From an uncultured Dorea sp. (GTDB lineage: Bacteria > Bacillota > Clostridia > Lachnospirales > Lachnospiraceae), in the NCBI GenBank assembly GCA_910584615.1, contig CAJUAM010000003.1, positions 62,001-126,000 on the forward strand: a stretch of DNA of 64,000 nt, in the 5' to 3' direction. Within the stretch, counting starts at the first letter, position 1; each line of letters begins with the position of its first letter. Positions 7,890-17,023 of the stretch are shown here, piece after piece. The translations under genes and the position numbers were made by a program. The notes under the pieces were generated by a model. The model worked only from the letters and a program-made list of their open reading frames with translations. It ran no database searches and was not told the DNA's origin.

Positions 7890-9224
7890 ATGACAACGGT
7901 ATTTGAAGAAAAAAACATTTCAAAAGCAATCATGCGTATGGGACTGCCGGCCATGCTGGGGCAGCTTACAACTTTGATTTATAATATTGCAGATACTTTT
8001 TTTGTTTCTTTGACAAAAGAGCCTGCGATGATTGCGGCTGTTACGCTGTGTACGCCGATTCTTTTGATCATTATGTCTATTGCTTCTGTTTTTGGCATGG
8101 GTGGAAATAGTGTGATTGCCAGACTCTTAGGGGAGAATAAAAATAAAGAAGTCAGAAGTACACTGAATTTTTGCCTATATGCGATGCTGTTTGCCGGAAT
8201 TATTGTTCTGGTGGCTGGAGTCTTCTTTATGGGACCCATAGCAAAAATATCGGGTGCCGACACAGAAAATGTGGTTTATACTTATGATTATCTGAAGTAT
8301 ATTTTTCTTGGAGCGCCCTTTATTATCCTCTCTAATGGATTAGTCCACCTTTTTCGTTCACTTGGCTTTATTAAGGAGAGTACTGTCGGACTGGCTCTTG
8401 GAAATACCATCAATGTCGTTTTTGACTTTGTTTTTATCGTATTATTGGACTGGGGGACAGCCGGTGCTGCGCTTGCCACGTCCTTCGGCTTCTTCTGTTC
8501 CACGGTTTATTATCTGGTTTGTATGCTTAGGGCCGAGAGAAAAGGAAATCAACTGGTGCTGCTTTCGATAAAGCAATTCGCGCCATATAAAAAAATGGTT
8601 TACAGCGTAGTGAGTATTGGGATACCCGGTGCGCTTATTACTGTTTTGCTCAGTGTTTCCAATATCGTTCTCAACAACTTTATCGGGATTTATGGATCCA
8701 ATGCAGTTGCGTCATATGGAATTGCCTACAAAGTTGATATGGTTCCAATCATGCTGTCGGTTGGCCTATCACAGGGAGTAGCTCCGCTTATCGGATATTA
8801 TTATGGCGCAGGAAAAAAAGACCGTATGTCGCAGGCAATAAAAATATCGACAATTTATGGGTTCCTTTTGGGAACAATCTTTCTGGCTGTATTTTGTTTA
8901 TTTGGAACTAAGCTGGCAGGCGTATTTCTCCATGATGAATCGCTTATACATCAAGCAGGATATTTTATCAGCATTTTAGGCCTGTCCGCGCCAATGCTTG
9001 GTATTATCAATATGATAACGAGTTATTTTCAGGCATTAGGCGCAGCGGTAAAATCTTTGGTCATTACGATCATGAGGAATGTAATATTATTTATTCCAGC
9101 AGTAATTATCCTAAATAGCTTATTTCAGTTAGGCGGAGTCATTGCCGCACAGCCAATCGTAGAAACTGTTTTATCGATTATCTGTATTGTAATGTATGCA
9201 AAAGATTCAAGAGACAAAAATTAG
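7890..9224 (+). CDS. MATE family efflux transporter
   Basis: Na+- or H+-driven multidrug/toxin antiporter of the inner membrane, 444 residues with about twelve hydrophobic segments in two homologous halves. The family start LPAMLGQLTTLIYNIADTFF is visible near residue 17, and FGMGGNSVIARLLG marks the first half's loop. Start chosen at ATG 7890 with GGAGG and 9-base spacing; an in-frame ATG at 7845 lacks a site and would add 15 hydrophilic residues. It is divergent from the Crp/Fnr gene, which is the likely regulator. Its stop codon lies inside the clpB control region. Confidence 0.93.
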   Translation: MTTVFEEKNISKAIMRMGLPAMLGQLTTLIYNIADTFFVSLTKEPAMIAAVTLCTPILLIIMSIASVFGMGGNSVIARLLGENKNKEVRSTLNFCLYAMLFAGIIVLVAGVFFMGPIAKISGADTENVVYTYDYLKYIFLGAPFIILSNGLVHLFRSLGFIKESTVGLALGNTINVVFDFVFIVLLDWGTAGAALATSFGFFCSTVYYLVCMLRAERKGNQLVLLSIKQFAPYKKMVYSVVSIGIPGALITVLLSVSNIVLNNFIGIYGSNAVASYGIAYKVDMVPIMLSVGLSQGVAPLIGYYYGAGKKDRMSQAIKISTIYGFLLGTIFLAVFCLFGTKLAGVFLHDESLIHQAGYFISILGLSAPMLGIINMITSYFQALGAAVKSLVITIMRNVILFIPAVIILNSLFQLGGVIAAQPIVETVLSIICIVMYAKDSRDKN

Positions 9225-9247
9225 CACTCAACCCTTGACTTGGCTAA
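9221..9247 (+). promoter_or_regulatory. Degenerate CIRCE-like HrcA operator before clpB
   Basis: The first arm TTAGCACTC (9221-9229) matches the CIRCE consensus exactly; after the standard 9-base spacer the second arm CTTGGCTAA (9239-9247) keeps only GCTAA of GAGTGCTAA. It overlaps the -35 box of the clpB promoter, the expected place for HrcA repression. Confidence 0.45.
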
Positions 9248-9263
9248 TAATAAGTGTTATATT
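9235..9263 (+). promoter_or_regulatory. SigA-type clpB promoter
   Basis: -35 TTGACT (9235-9240), 17-base spacer, -10 TATATT (9258-9263). The leader to the ATG at 9317 contains an inverted repeat AAGTGTT (9252-9258)/AACACTT (9279-9285). Confidence 0.7.
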
Positions 9264-9316
9264 TCAAATAGAACAAAAAACACTTTATACAGCATGTCAA
9301 GAAGGAGGCAGTGTTT

Positions 9317-11911
9317 ATGAATATCAATAAATTTACACAGAAGTCGTTACAGGCGGTCCAGCAGTGTGAAAAAACTGCCATGGAATATGGCAATCAAGAG
9401 ATAGAACAAGAGCATTTGATGTATGCCCTTCTTATACAGGAAGACAGCCTGATCCTGAAATTGATGCAGAAGATGGGGCTTGACGGCAATGCGGTCATTA
9501 ACCGCGTGGAAGAAGCTTTAAGAAAGCTTGTGAAGGTTCAGGGCGGCCAAAAGCATATAGGGCAGCATTTGAACAATGCCCTTGTATATGCGGAGGATGA
9601 AGCAAAGCAGATGGGAGATGAATACGTATCTGTAGAGCATTTGTTTCTTTCTGTTTTAAAATATGCCAATAAGGAAATGAAAAATATTTTCCGGGAACTT
9701 GGGATTAGCCGGGAAGGATTTCTGCAGGCTCTTTCTACTGTCCGGGGCAACCAGAGAGTGACAAACGATAATCCCGAAGACACCTATGACACTTTGAATA
9801 AATACGGTGCCGATCTGGTGGAACGTGCCAGAGAACAAAAGATGGATCCGGTGATCGGACGTGATACGGAGATCCGTAATGTGATCCGCATCCTTTCCCG
9901 CAAGACGAAGAACAATCCGGTACTCATTGGTGAGCCGGGAGTAGGAAAGACGGCGGTCGCGGAAGGGCTGGCACAGAGGATCGTTAAGGGAGATGTGCCG
10001 GAGGGACTAAAGGAAAAGACGGTATTTTCCCTTGATATGGGAGCGCTGGTCGCAGGTGCCAAATACCGGGGTGAATTCGAAGAGCGTCTGAAAGCGGTAC
10101 TGGAAGAAGTGAAAAAAAGTGACGGCAGGATCATACTTTTCATCGATGAACTGCATATGATCGTGGGTGCAGGGAAGACTGACGGAGCCATGGATGCGGG
10201 AAATATGTTAAAGCCTATGCTGGCAAGAGGCGAACTTCACTGTATCGGAGCTACCACATTAGATGAATACCGTCAGTATATCGAGAAGGATGCGGCATTA
10301 GAGCGGCGGTTCCAGCCGGTGCTTGTGGATGAACCGACAGTGGAAGATGCCATTTCCATCCTGCGTGGTTTGAAAGAAAGATATGAGGTGTTCCATGGTG
10401 TAAAGATCACAGACAGCGCGCTGGTTGCAGCGGCTTCTCTGTCAGACCGTTATATCTCAGACCGTTTTCTGCCCGATAAAGCGATCGATCTTGTGGACGA
10501 GGCATGTGCGCTGATCAAGACGGAGCTTGATTCTATGCCGACAGAGCTTGATGAGCTGCAAAGAAAGATCATGCAGATGGAGATCGAGGAAGCGGCTCTT
10601 AAAAAAGAGGATGACAGATTGAGCAAAGAACGTCTGGAGCATTTACAGCAGGAACTGGCAGAATTAAGGGAAGACTTTGCCGGAAAGAAAGCTCAGTGGG
10701 ACAATGAAAAGGTAGATTTAGAGCGGGTACAGAAGCTTCGTGAAAAGATAGAGCAGATTGGTAAAGACATCGAGCGGGCACAGCAGGAGTATGACCTTAA
10801 TAAAGCGGCAGAGCTTCAGTATGGAACTCTTCCCATGCTCCAGAAGAAGCTGGAAGCAGAAGAAGCCAAAGTTAAAGATGAAGACCTGTCCCTTGTACAT
10901 GAAAGTGTGACAGATGAGGAGATTGGTAAGATTGTCTCGCGCTGGACAGGGATACCTGTCGCAAAATTAAATGAAAGTGAGCGCAGCAAGACACTTCATC
11001 TGGCAGATGAACTCCATAAGCGTGTCATCGGGCAGGATGAGGGCGTTAAGCTGGTTACAGAAGCAATCATCCGTTCTAAGGCCGGGATCAAGGATCCTAC
11101 GAAGCCAATCGGTTCTTTTTTGTTTCTTGGGCCTACCGGTGTGGGAAAGACGGAGCTTGCCAAGGCTCTTGCCAGTCAGCTTTTTGATGATGAAAGCAAT
11201 ATGGTCCGTATCGATATGAGTGAATATATGGAGAAATACTCTGTTTCCCGTCTGATCGGGGCTCCTCCGGGATATGTAGGATATGATGAGGGCGGTCAGC
11301 TTACAGAGGCGGTCAGGAGAAAGCCCTATTCCGTTGTGCTGTTTGATGAAGTGGAAAAAGCGCACCCGGATGTGTTCAATGTACTTCTGCAGGTACTTGA
11401 TGACGGGCGGATCACAGATTCTCAAGGAAGAACCGTTGATTTTAAGAATACGATCCTGATCATGACTTCTAATATCGGCTCATCATATCTGCTGGAGGGC
11501 ATTGATGAACAGGGGAATATAAATGAGGAGGCCTCAAGAGCGGTTACGGCAGATCTTAAGAATCATTTCCGGCCTGAATTTTTAAACCGGCTTGACGAGA
11601 CGATTCTTTTTAAACCGTTGACGAAATCGGATATTTATGACATTATTGAATTGTTGATCAATGATGTTAACAGACGTCTGGCAGATAAAGAGATTCAGAT
11701 TGCGCTGACAAAGAACGCGAAGGACTATATCGTGGAGGGCGGGTACGATCCGGCTTACGGCGCAAGACCGCTGAAGCGCTATCTTCAAAAACATGTTGAG
11801 ACACTGGCGGCTAAGCTTATGCTTGAGGGTGAAGTACACACAGAGGATACGATACTCATTGATTTGGCAGAGGGCAGACTTCTGGCCACGGTGGACAGAG
11901 GACAGCGTTAA
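9317..11911 (+). CDS. clpB: ATP-dependent disaggregase ClpB
   Basis: Hexameric AAA+ chaperone that, with DnaK, resolubilises aggregated proteins after heat stress. The 864-residue protein has the full layout: Clp N domain (about 1-145), AAA1 with Walker A GEPGVGKT (about 206-213), the coiled-coil middle domain (about 400-530) that separates ClpB from ClpA/ClpC, AAA2 with GPTGVGKT (about 600) and the C-terminal D2-small domain. No IGF/IGL ClpP-docking loop was noticed. The ATG at 9317 follows AGGAGG by 8 bases; a GTG six bases upstream is less likely. The CIRCE-like site suggests HrcA control. It appears monocistronic. Confidence 0.97.
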   Translation: MNINKFTQKSLQAVQQCEKTAMEYGNQEIEQEHLMYALLIQEDSLILKLMQKMGLDGNAVINRVEEALRKLVKVQGGQKHIGQHLNNALVYAEDEAKQMGDEYVSVEHLFLSVLKYANKEMKNIFRELGISREGFLQALSTVRGNQRVTNDNPEDTYDTLNKYGADLVERAREQKMDPVIGRDTEIRNVIRILSRKTKNNPVLIGEPGVGKTAVAEGLAQRIVKGDVPEGLKEKTVFSLDMGALVAGAKYRGEFEERLKAVLEEVKKSDGRIILFIDELHMIVGAGKTDGAMDAGNMLKPMLARGELHCIGATTLDEYRQYIEKDAALERRFQPVLVDEPTVEDAISILRGLKERYEVFHGVKITDSALVAAASLSDRYISDRFLPDKAIDLVDEACALIKTELDSMPTELDELQRKIMQMEIEEAALKKEDDRLSKERLEHLQQELAELREDFAGKKAQWDNEKVDLERVQKLREKIEQIGKDIERAQQEYDLNKAAELQYGTLPMLQKKLEAEEAKVKDEDLSLVHESVTDEEIGKIVSRWTGIPVAKLNESERSKTLHLADELHKRVIGQDEGVKLVTEAIIRSKAGIKDPTKPIGSFLFLGPTGVGKTELAKALASQLFDDESNMVRIDMSEYMEKYSVSRLIGAPPGYVGYDEGGQLTEAVRRKPYSVVLFDEVEKAHPDVFNVLLQVLDDGRITDSQGRTVDFKNTILIMTSNIGSSYLLEGIDEQGNINEEASRAVTADLKNHFRPEFLNRLDETILFKPLTKSDIYDIIELLINDVNRRLADKEIQIALTKNAKDYIVEGGYDPAYGARPLKRYLQKHVETLAAKLMLEGEVHTEDTILIDLAEGRLLATVDRGQR

Positions 11912-12216
11912 GGAAATGGTGTATAAAAAAGATCACTGATTTTTTATATAGGTACAATGCTGCTTCATTTAGTCAGCCGGCAGCAGATCAATTTTAATCT
12001 CGGAAAAAAGTATGGCATTCACACGGAGGAATCTGTTGTGAATGCCTTTGCCAAGTGTCCGGATGATAAAACATGAAAAGAAAATGTTGTTGTGAAACCA
12101 GGAAAAAAGCGAAAATTTAAGATCAGATTAAAAATGGATTAAAAAATAAGGTTGTGTATTTCAGAATATTTTGTTAGACTTTATGGTATATTTGCCAAGG
12201 GGGAGAGAACATCGGA
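11912..12216. other. 305-base gap after clpB with stem-loop and weak 39-codon ORF
   Basis: The gap holds a hairpin with perfect 10-base arms GGCATTCACA (12014-12023) and TGTGAATGCC (12037-12046) around a 13-base loop that contains GGAGGAAT. The same stretch is covered by an open frame 11957-12076 of 39 codons (ATG, no ribosome site) whose product I do not recognise; it may be a gene relic. The rest is AT-rich and should carry the promoter of the next operon, for which I see no convincing boxes. The hairpin has no T run, so it is not a standard terminator. Confidence 0.35.
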
Positions 12217-13290
12217 ATGCTGACCAGAAAAAAAGTAATTAAAAATGGTGTGTTTCTTCTTACTATTTTTCTGCTTACGATGTTCGGAGTTTTTCGCGGA
12301 GAAGATTTACAGCAGATGTTTGAGGCGATCAAAGGGGCAGATATCCGGTGGCTTTTTTTAGGAATATCACTGGTGGTATGTTTTATATGGGGTGAGTCCT
12401 TCATTATCTGGTATATGTTGCGTTCTTTTCGGATTGATCTGAAGAAAAGAATTTGTTTTTTATTTTCGTCGGTAGGTTTTTTCTTTAGCTGTATCACGCC
12501 TTCAGCCAGCGGCGGACAGCCGATGCAGCTCTATTATATGAACAAAGAAAAGATTCCGGTTCCTGTTTCGGCTGTAATCCTGATGATCGTGACGATCACC
12601 TATAAGTTAGTACTTGTAGTGACTGGGCTTGGTGTTCTTGTCTTTGGAAGGGAATTTACAAATTGCTATCTGAAAGGCATCCTGCCGGTTTATTATCTGG
12701 GGCTTGTGCTGAATATTGTGTGTGTGGGCTTTATGACTGTTCTGGTGTTTCATCCGTGTCTGGCGGAGAGTATTCTGATGATGGGTGAGGGGTGTCTGAA
12801 ACGGCTGCACCTTTTCCAACAGATAAAGATGCGCAGAAAGAAGCTTCAAGAATCTATGCAGACTTATAGGGAGACAGCGCAATATCTGAAACAGCACAAA
12901 AAAGTGCTTATAGTCGTTATCATCTGCACTTTTCTACAACGTTTTGCTTTGTTCGCGGTGACGTGGATGGTGTACCGGTCATTTGGCCTGTCAGGAATGT
13001 GTATGGAAGATGTTGTGCTTTTGCAGGCAGTGATCGCCGTGTCAGTCGATATGCTCCCGCTTCCGGGAGGGATGGGAGTCAGCGAAACATTGTTTTTAAA
13101 GATTTTTGCGCCTGTGTTCGGAACGCTTCTGCTTCCTGCAATGGTGCTTTCAAGAAGTCTTGGGTATTACAGTGAACTTATGATCAGCGCAGTATTTACA
13201 GCAGCGGCACAGATTTATTATTCGATTATGCGCGGCGGGAAGATATCAAAAAAATCAGGCAAGGAGATTACAAATGATAGGATTTTATGA
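12217..13290 (+). CDS. Lysylphosphatidylglycerol synthase-type TM (UPF0104) flippase-like protein
   Basis: Integral membrane protein of 357 residues with about eight hydrophobic segments, related to the N-terminal flippase half of MprF. The motifs TPSASGGQPMQLYYM (about 92-106) and LPLPGGMGVSE (about 274-284) are typical of the LPG_synthase_TM family. There is no C-terminal aminoacyl-transferase domain, so it should not itself make lysyl-lipid. It heads a block with pssA (17-base overlap) and psd, so a role in moving or handling an aminophospholipid is a reasonable inference. GGGGGAG ribosome site, 9-base spacing. Confidence 0.85.
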   Translation: MLTRKKVIKNGVFLLTIFLLTMFGVFRGEDLQQMFEAIKGADIRWLFLGISLVVCFIWGESFIIWYMLRSFRIDLKKRICFLFSSVGFFFSCITPSASGGQPMQLYYMNKEKIPVPVSAVILMIVTITYKLVLVVTGLGVLVFGREFTNCYLKGILPVYYLGLVLNIVCVGFMTVLVFHPCLAESILMMGEGCLKRLHLFQQIKMRRKKLQESMQTYRETAQYLKQHKKVLIVVIICTFLQRFALFAVTWMVYRSFGLSGMCMEDVVLLQAVIAVSVDMLPLPGGMGVSETLFLKIFAPVFGTLLLPAMVLSRSLGYYSELMISAVFTAAAQIYYSIMRGGKISKKSGKEITNDRIL

Positions 13291-13930
13291 TTATACAGTT
13301 ATCCTTACATATATAGGGTTTGCTTCTGGAACTATGGGAATGTTCTGCGCGACAACAAAACACCTGAGAATGGCAGTATTCTTTTTGGCATTGTCCGGGC
13401 TTTGTGACATGTTTGACGGAAAAATTGCCCGAACGAAGAAAAACCGGTCAGAAGAGGAAAAAAGTTTTGGGATCCAGATAGATTCTTTATGTGATATAGT
13501 ATGCTTTGGTGTGCTTCCGATCATGATCTGTTTTAAAATGGGAATGTATCATATATACAGTATGGTGCTGTTGATCTTCTATGGACTGGCAGGAGTCATC
13601 CGCCTTGGGTATTTTAATGTAATGGAAGAAAAGCGCCAGGAGCAAACAGATGAGAACAGAAAATATTATCAGGGACTTCCTATCACTTCTATGGCAATCG
13701 CACTGCCTGTTGTTGTAGTGTTTTCACCGCTCCTGCCGGATCATCGGACATTCATTGGTGTGCTCCATGTTTTGGTTGCGGCAGTAGGATCATTGTTTGT
13801 GATAGATTTTAAAATCCGGAAATTGTCTGCAAAAGAGATCCTCCTGCTTGTGATAGCAGTGGCAGTATCAGTAGCGGTGCTGCTCTTTGTGTGGCGGAGC
13901 TGGTGGGCTTTTTGGCATTTTCATGGATAG
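13274..13930 (+). CDS. pssA: CDP-diacylglycerol--serine O-phosphatidyltransferase
   Basis: Membrane enzyme joining serine to CDP-diacylglycerol to give phosphatidylserine. The CDP-alcohol phosphotransferase signature is complete: D45, D48-G49, A52-R53, then G66, D70 and D74 (DMFDGKIAR ... GIQIDSLCD). Five to six further hydrophobic segments follow; 218 residues is normal for the Gram-positive type. The start overlaps the end of the flippase-like gene by 17 bases, with AAGGAG upstream, which implies translational coupling. Its product is the substrate of Psd encoded 12 bases downstream. Confidence 0.93.
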   Translation: MIGFYDYTVILTYIGFASGTMGMFCATTKHLRMAVFFLALSGLCDMFDGKIARTKKNRSEEEKSFGIQIDSLCDIVCFGVLPIMICFKMGMYHIYSMVLLIFYGLAGVIRLGYFNVMEEKRQEQTDENRKYYQGLPITSMAIALPVVVVFSPLLPDHRTFIGVLHVLVAAVGSLFVIDFKIRKLSAKEILLLVIAVAVSVAVLLFVWRSWWAFWHFHG

Positions 13931-13942
13931 GAGGAAGAGTAT

Positions 13943-14824
13943 ATGCATCTGATCGCAGACCGTAAGGGGAAAGTCTGGGAAGAGGATTCACTGCAAGACA
14001 GGATTTTAGAGTGGATGTATTCCCGTGCAGTGGGAAGACTTATCTTAAGACCTCTGGTTTCGCCTGTTGTGTCAAAAATTGGCGGAAGTTTGCTGAGCAA
14101 GGGGATTTCAAGAGTTCTTATCAAGCCGTTTATCCGCAGCCATTCTATTGATATGTCTCAGTTTGAAAGGAAAAAATATATTTCATACAATGAGTTTTTT
14201 TCACGGAAGCTTGTATGCGGAGCGCGCCCTGTTGAAATGAGTCCTGACATGTTTGTAAGTCCCTGCGACAGTCGGCTTGGGGTATATGAGATAAACCGTC
14301 TCCGTACTTTTTTGATTAAACATACCCGGTATACGGTTTTTAGTCTTTTGAAAAATCATGTACTGTCAGAGCAGTATACCAAAGGATATATATGGGTATT
14401 CAGGCTATGTGTGGATGATTACCATCGTTATATCTATGTAGACGGCGGGAAAGAATCAAGAAGATTCCGGATTCCGGGTGTTTTTCACACGGTGAATCCG
14501 GCAGCGGGGGACAGGCTTCCGGTTTATAAAGAAAATACAAGAGAATATTCTATACTCCGGTCGGAGAATTTTGGGGAAATTATCCAGATGGAAGTAGGAG
14601 CGATGTTTGTAGGAAAGATTGAGAACCGTCCAAGGACGGCGTATGTAAAGCGGGGAGAGGAAAAGGGAAATTTTGCCTTTGGCGGCTCTACAGTGATCCT
14701 GATGACAAAAGCAGGCAGAGTGCAGCCGGATAAAGATATCCTGGAAAATTCTATGCGTGGGATTGAGACGAAGGTGAAGCTTGGGGAATCTATAGGGAAA
14801 AAGATATGCGATATGCATGCATAA
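13943..14824 (+). CDS. psd: Phosphatidylserine decarboxylase proenzyme
   Basis: Pyruvoyl enzyme that turns phosphatidylserine into phosphatidylethanolamine. The 293-residue proenzyme carries the self-cleavage motif GGST at 247-250, where S249 becomes the pyruvoyl group of the alpha chain; DDYHR (about 155) and VGAMFVGKI are also typical. Length fits the Gram-positive type. It lies 12 bases after pssA with AGGAGG upstream, so the pair forms the complete two-step route from CDP-diacylglycerol to phosphatidylethanolamine. Confidence 0.95.
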   Translation: MHLIADRKGKVWEEDSLQDRILEWMYSRAVGRLILRPLVSPVVSKIGGSLLSKGISRVLIKPFIRSHSIDMSQFERKKYISYNEFFSRKLVCGARPVEMSPDMFVSPCDSRLGVYEINRLRTFLIKHTRYTVFSLLKNHVLSEQYTKGYIWVFRLCVDDYHRYIYVDGGKESRRFRIPGVFHTVNPAAGDRLPVYKENTREYSILRSENFGEIIQMEVGAMFVGKIENRPRTAYVKRGEEKGNFAFGGSTVILMTKAGRVQPDKDILENSMRGIETKVKLGESIGKKICDMHA

Positions 14825-14859
14825 TATAATAATTGGTAGTCATACAAGGAGGTTTTGAA

Positions 14860-15720
14860 TTGAAAAAAGTTAATTGGAAAGAATTGGGGATAGATCTGCT
14901 GGTGGATGTGGGGGCAAGTATCATTATTGCTGTGGGCATCTATAATTTTGCCATGAATGCGGACTTTCCGGTGGCAGGATTTTCGGGAATCGCGATCATC
15001 ATGTATCACCTTTTGGGAATTCCGGTGGGTGTGGGAACGATTCTGCTGAACATACCGGTGGCTGTATTCTGCTACAAGTTTTTGGGAAGGGATTTTTTTC
15101 TGCGGTCAGTAAAAACAACGGTGATATCTTCTGCTTTTATAGATTATGTGGCTCCTTTATTCCCGGTATATGAGGGCAACCGTTTTCTTGCGGCGCTTTG
15201 TATGGGAGTTCTGTGCGGGATCGGGTATGCCATGATCTTCATGCGCAGTTCTTCTACAGGAGGACAGGACTTTATCTCAATGTCGATAAAAAAGGTGAAA
15301 CCGCATATATCTCTGGGGATGATCACATTTGTGCTGGATATGCTGACAATCATGGCAGGAAGTATTCTGGTGTTCAAGGATGTGGACGGTTTTATCTATG
15401 GTATTATCGTGACATATCTTATGGCAATCGTTATGGATAAGATCATGTATGGCATCGATGAAGGAAAGATGACTCTGATCGTTACGGAAAAAGGGGAAGA
15501 GGTGGCGCATCACATTGATAAATACTCAGGGAGAGGTTCTACGATCCTTAAGGGGATTGGAAGCTATTCAAGGAAAGAGAAGGCGGTCGTTATGTGTGCC
15601 TGCAACAATAAGCAGATGTATACGATAAAAAAGATCGCGCATCAGATCGACCCGAAAGCGTTTACGATCATTATGGAATCTAATGAAGTGTTAGGAGAGG
15701 GATTTAAGGAAGAGGTGTGA
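14860..15720 (+). CDS. YitT family membrane protein, second copy (TTG start)
   Basis: Same architecture as the protein at 5080-5946: about five hydrophobic segments with the SSSTGGQDFISM motif, then a C-terminal DUF2179 domain ending IDPKAFTIIMESNEVLGEGF. 286 residues from the TTG at 14860, which sits 7 bases after AAGGAGG; a TTG at 14833 lacks any ribosome site. It follows psd by 35 bases and its TGA overlaps a GTG just before patB. Function unknown; the family is often described as membrane transporters without proof. Two YitT copies within 10 kb are divergent in sequence, so recent duplication is unlikely. Confidence 0.9.
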   Translation: MKKVNWKELGIDLLVDVGASIIIAVGIYNFAMNADFPVAGFSGIAIIMYHLLGIPVGVGTILLNIPVAVFCYKFLGRDFFLRSVKTTVISSAFIDYVAPLFPVYEGNRFLAALCMGVLCGIGYAMIFMRSSSTGGQDFISMSIKKVKPHISLGMITFVLDMLTIMAGSILVFKDVDGFIYGIIVTYLMAIVMDKIMYGIDEGKMTLIVTEKGEEVAHHIDKYSGRGSTILKGIGSYSRKEKAVVMCACNNKQMYTIKKIAHQIDPKAFTIIMESNEVLGEGFKEEV

Positions 15721-15722
15721 AA

Positions 15723-16931
15723 ATGAAGTACGATTTTGAAAGTATTGTTGAGAGAAATGGAAAGGACGCTCTGGCGGTCGACGGTCTGGGAACGCAGCCG
15801 GGATTTTCCCCGGATAGTCCGAAAGATGGGTTTGATTGTATACCGATGTGGGTTGCGGATATGAATTTTGCAGTGCCTCCTGGTATTGTAAACGCTGTCA
15901 GGGATAGACTTGCGCATCCTCTTTTTGGATATTTTCTCCCTCGTCAGGAGTATTTCGATGCGATCATTAACTGGCAGAAGAGCAGGAATCATACAGAAGG
16001 GCTGATGAAGGAGCATATCGGGTATGAGAATGGCGTGCTGGGCGGCTTAGTGTCCGCGCTTAACGCATGTATAGAGCCTGGCGGCAATGTTTTGCTGCAC
16101 AGCCCTACCTATACAGGCTTTACAAAAAGCATCAGTACGGCGGGATACCATATCATCTTAAGTCCCCTTAAAAAGGATAAAGACGGGATCTGGCGCATGG
16201 ACTATGAAGATATGGCACAGAAGATCCGTGAAAATGATATCCATGCGGCAGTTTTCTGCAATCCTCATAATCCCACAGGGAGAGTCTGGTCCGGGGAAGA
16301 GATGGAAAAGGCTATGGAAGTGTATAAAGCACATGATTGTATGGTTATAGCTGATGAGATATGGGCTGATATCGTATTGGACAAGAATCAGTATACACCC
16401 TTTGAGACGGTTAATGAGGAGGCAAGGCAGAATACTGTTGCGTTGTATGCGCCCAGCAAGACATTCAACCTGGCAGGATTAGTAGGGGCATATCATATTA
16501 TCTACAATGATGAACTCCGGGAAAAAGTCGAGACGGCATCTAAAAAGTCACATTACAATGAGATGAATGTTCTGTCCATGTATGCTCTTATCGGCGCGTA
16601 TACGAAAGATGGAGCAGCGTGGCTTGAGGAGCTTAAGGAAGTTCTGTCTGGGAATGTAGATTACGCATGTGATTATATCAACAGTCATTTTCCGGAGATT
16701 GATATAACAAAGCCGGAAGGGACGTACATGCTGTTTCTTGATTGTGAGAAGTGGTGTAAAAAGAATGGCAGGGAACTGGATGTGCTCTTGAAAGCCGGAT
16801 GGGATGTAGGAGTGGCATGGCAGGATGGGCGGCCGTTTCATGGACAATACGCGGTCAGGATGAATCTTGCGCTGCCGGCATCGAGAGTAAAAGAAGCATT
16901 TAGGAGACTAAAAGAGTATGTTTTAAGATAA
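15723..16931 (+). CDS. patB: PatB/MalY-type PLP C-S lyase / aminotransferase
   Basis: Fold-type I pyridoxal-phosphate enzyme; the MalY/PatB group cleaves cystathionine and cysteine-S-conjugates by beta-elimination. The 402-residue protein begins MKYDFESIVERNG like its relatives, has MWVADM (42-47), NPHNPTG (180-186), VIADEIWAD (208-216) with the PLP Asp, and the Schiff-base Lys K246 in APSKTFNLAG. ATG at 15723 is preferred to the overlapping GTG at 15717. It is the last gene before a strong bidirectional terminator. Likely substrates are sulfur amino acids; an aminotransferase role is less likely. Confidence 0.9.
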   Translation: MKYDFESIVERNGKDALAVDGLGTQPGFSPDSPKDGFDCIPMWVADMNFAVPPGIVNAVRDRLAHPLFGYFLPRQEYFDAIINWQKSRNHTEGLMKEHIGYENGVLGGLVSALNACIEPGGNVLLHSPTYTGFTKSISTAGYHIILSPLKKDKDGIWRMDYEDMAQKIRENDIHAAVFCNPHNPTGRVWSGEEMEKAMEVYKAHDCMVIADEIWADIVLDKNQYTPFETVNEEARQNTVALYAPSKTFNLAGLVGAYHIIYNDELREKVETASKKSHYNEMNVLSMYALIGAYTKDGAAWLEELKEVLSGNVDYACDYINSHFPEIDITKPEGTYMLFLDCEKWCKKNGRELDVLLKAGWDVGVAWQDGRPFHGQYAVRMNLALPASRVKEAFRRLKEYVLR

Positions 16932-16950
16932 AAGTGTCAGACAGCAAGAA

Positions 16951-17003
16951 AAAAAGAGCTGCAAAAACCATCTGGATGCGGTGGTTTTTACGGCTCTTTT
17001 TAC
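16951..17003. terminator. Bidirectional rho-independent terminator (patB / pepT)
   Basis: Two nested stems: AAAAAGAGC (16951-16959) with GCTCTTTTT (16993-17001) and AAAAACCA (16963-16970) with TGGTTTTT (16982-16989). A and T runs on the two sides let it serve both convergent genes. Confidence 0.9.
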
Positions 17004-17023
17004 ATGTTATATCCAGTTATTGC

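Noticed and set aside
14833..14859. Upstream TTG start for the second YitT protein
   Set aside because: No ribosome site; TTG at 14860 has AAGGAGG at 7 bases.
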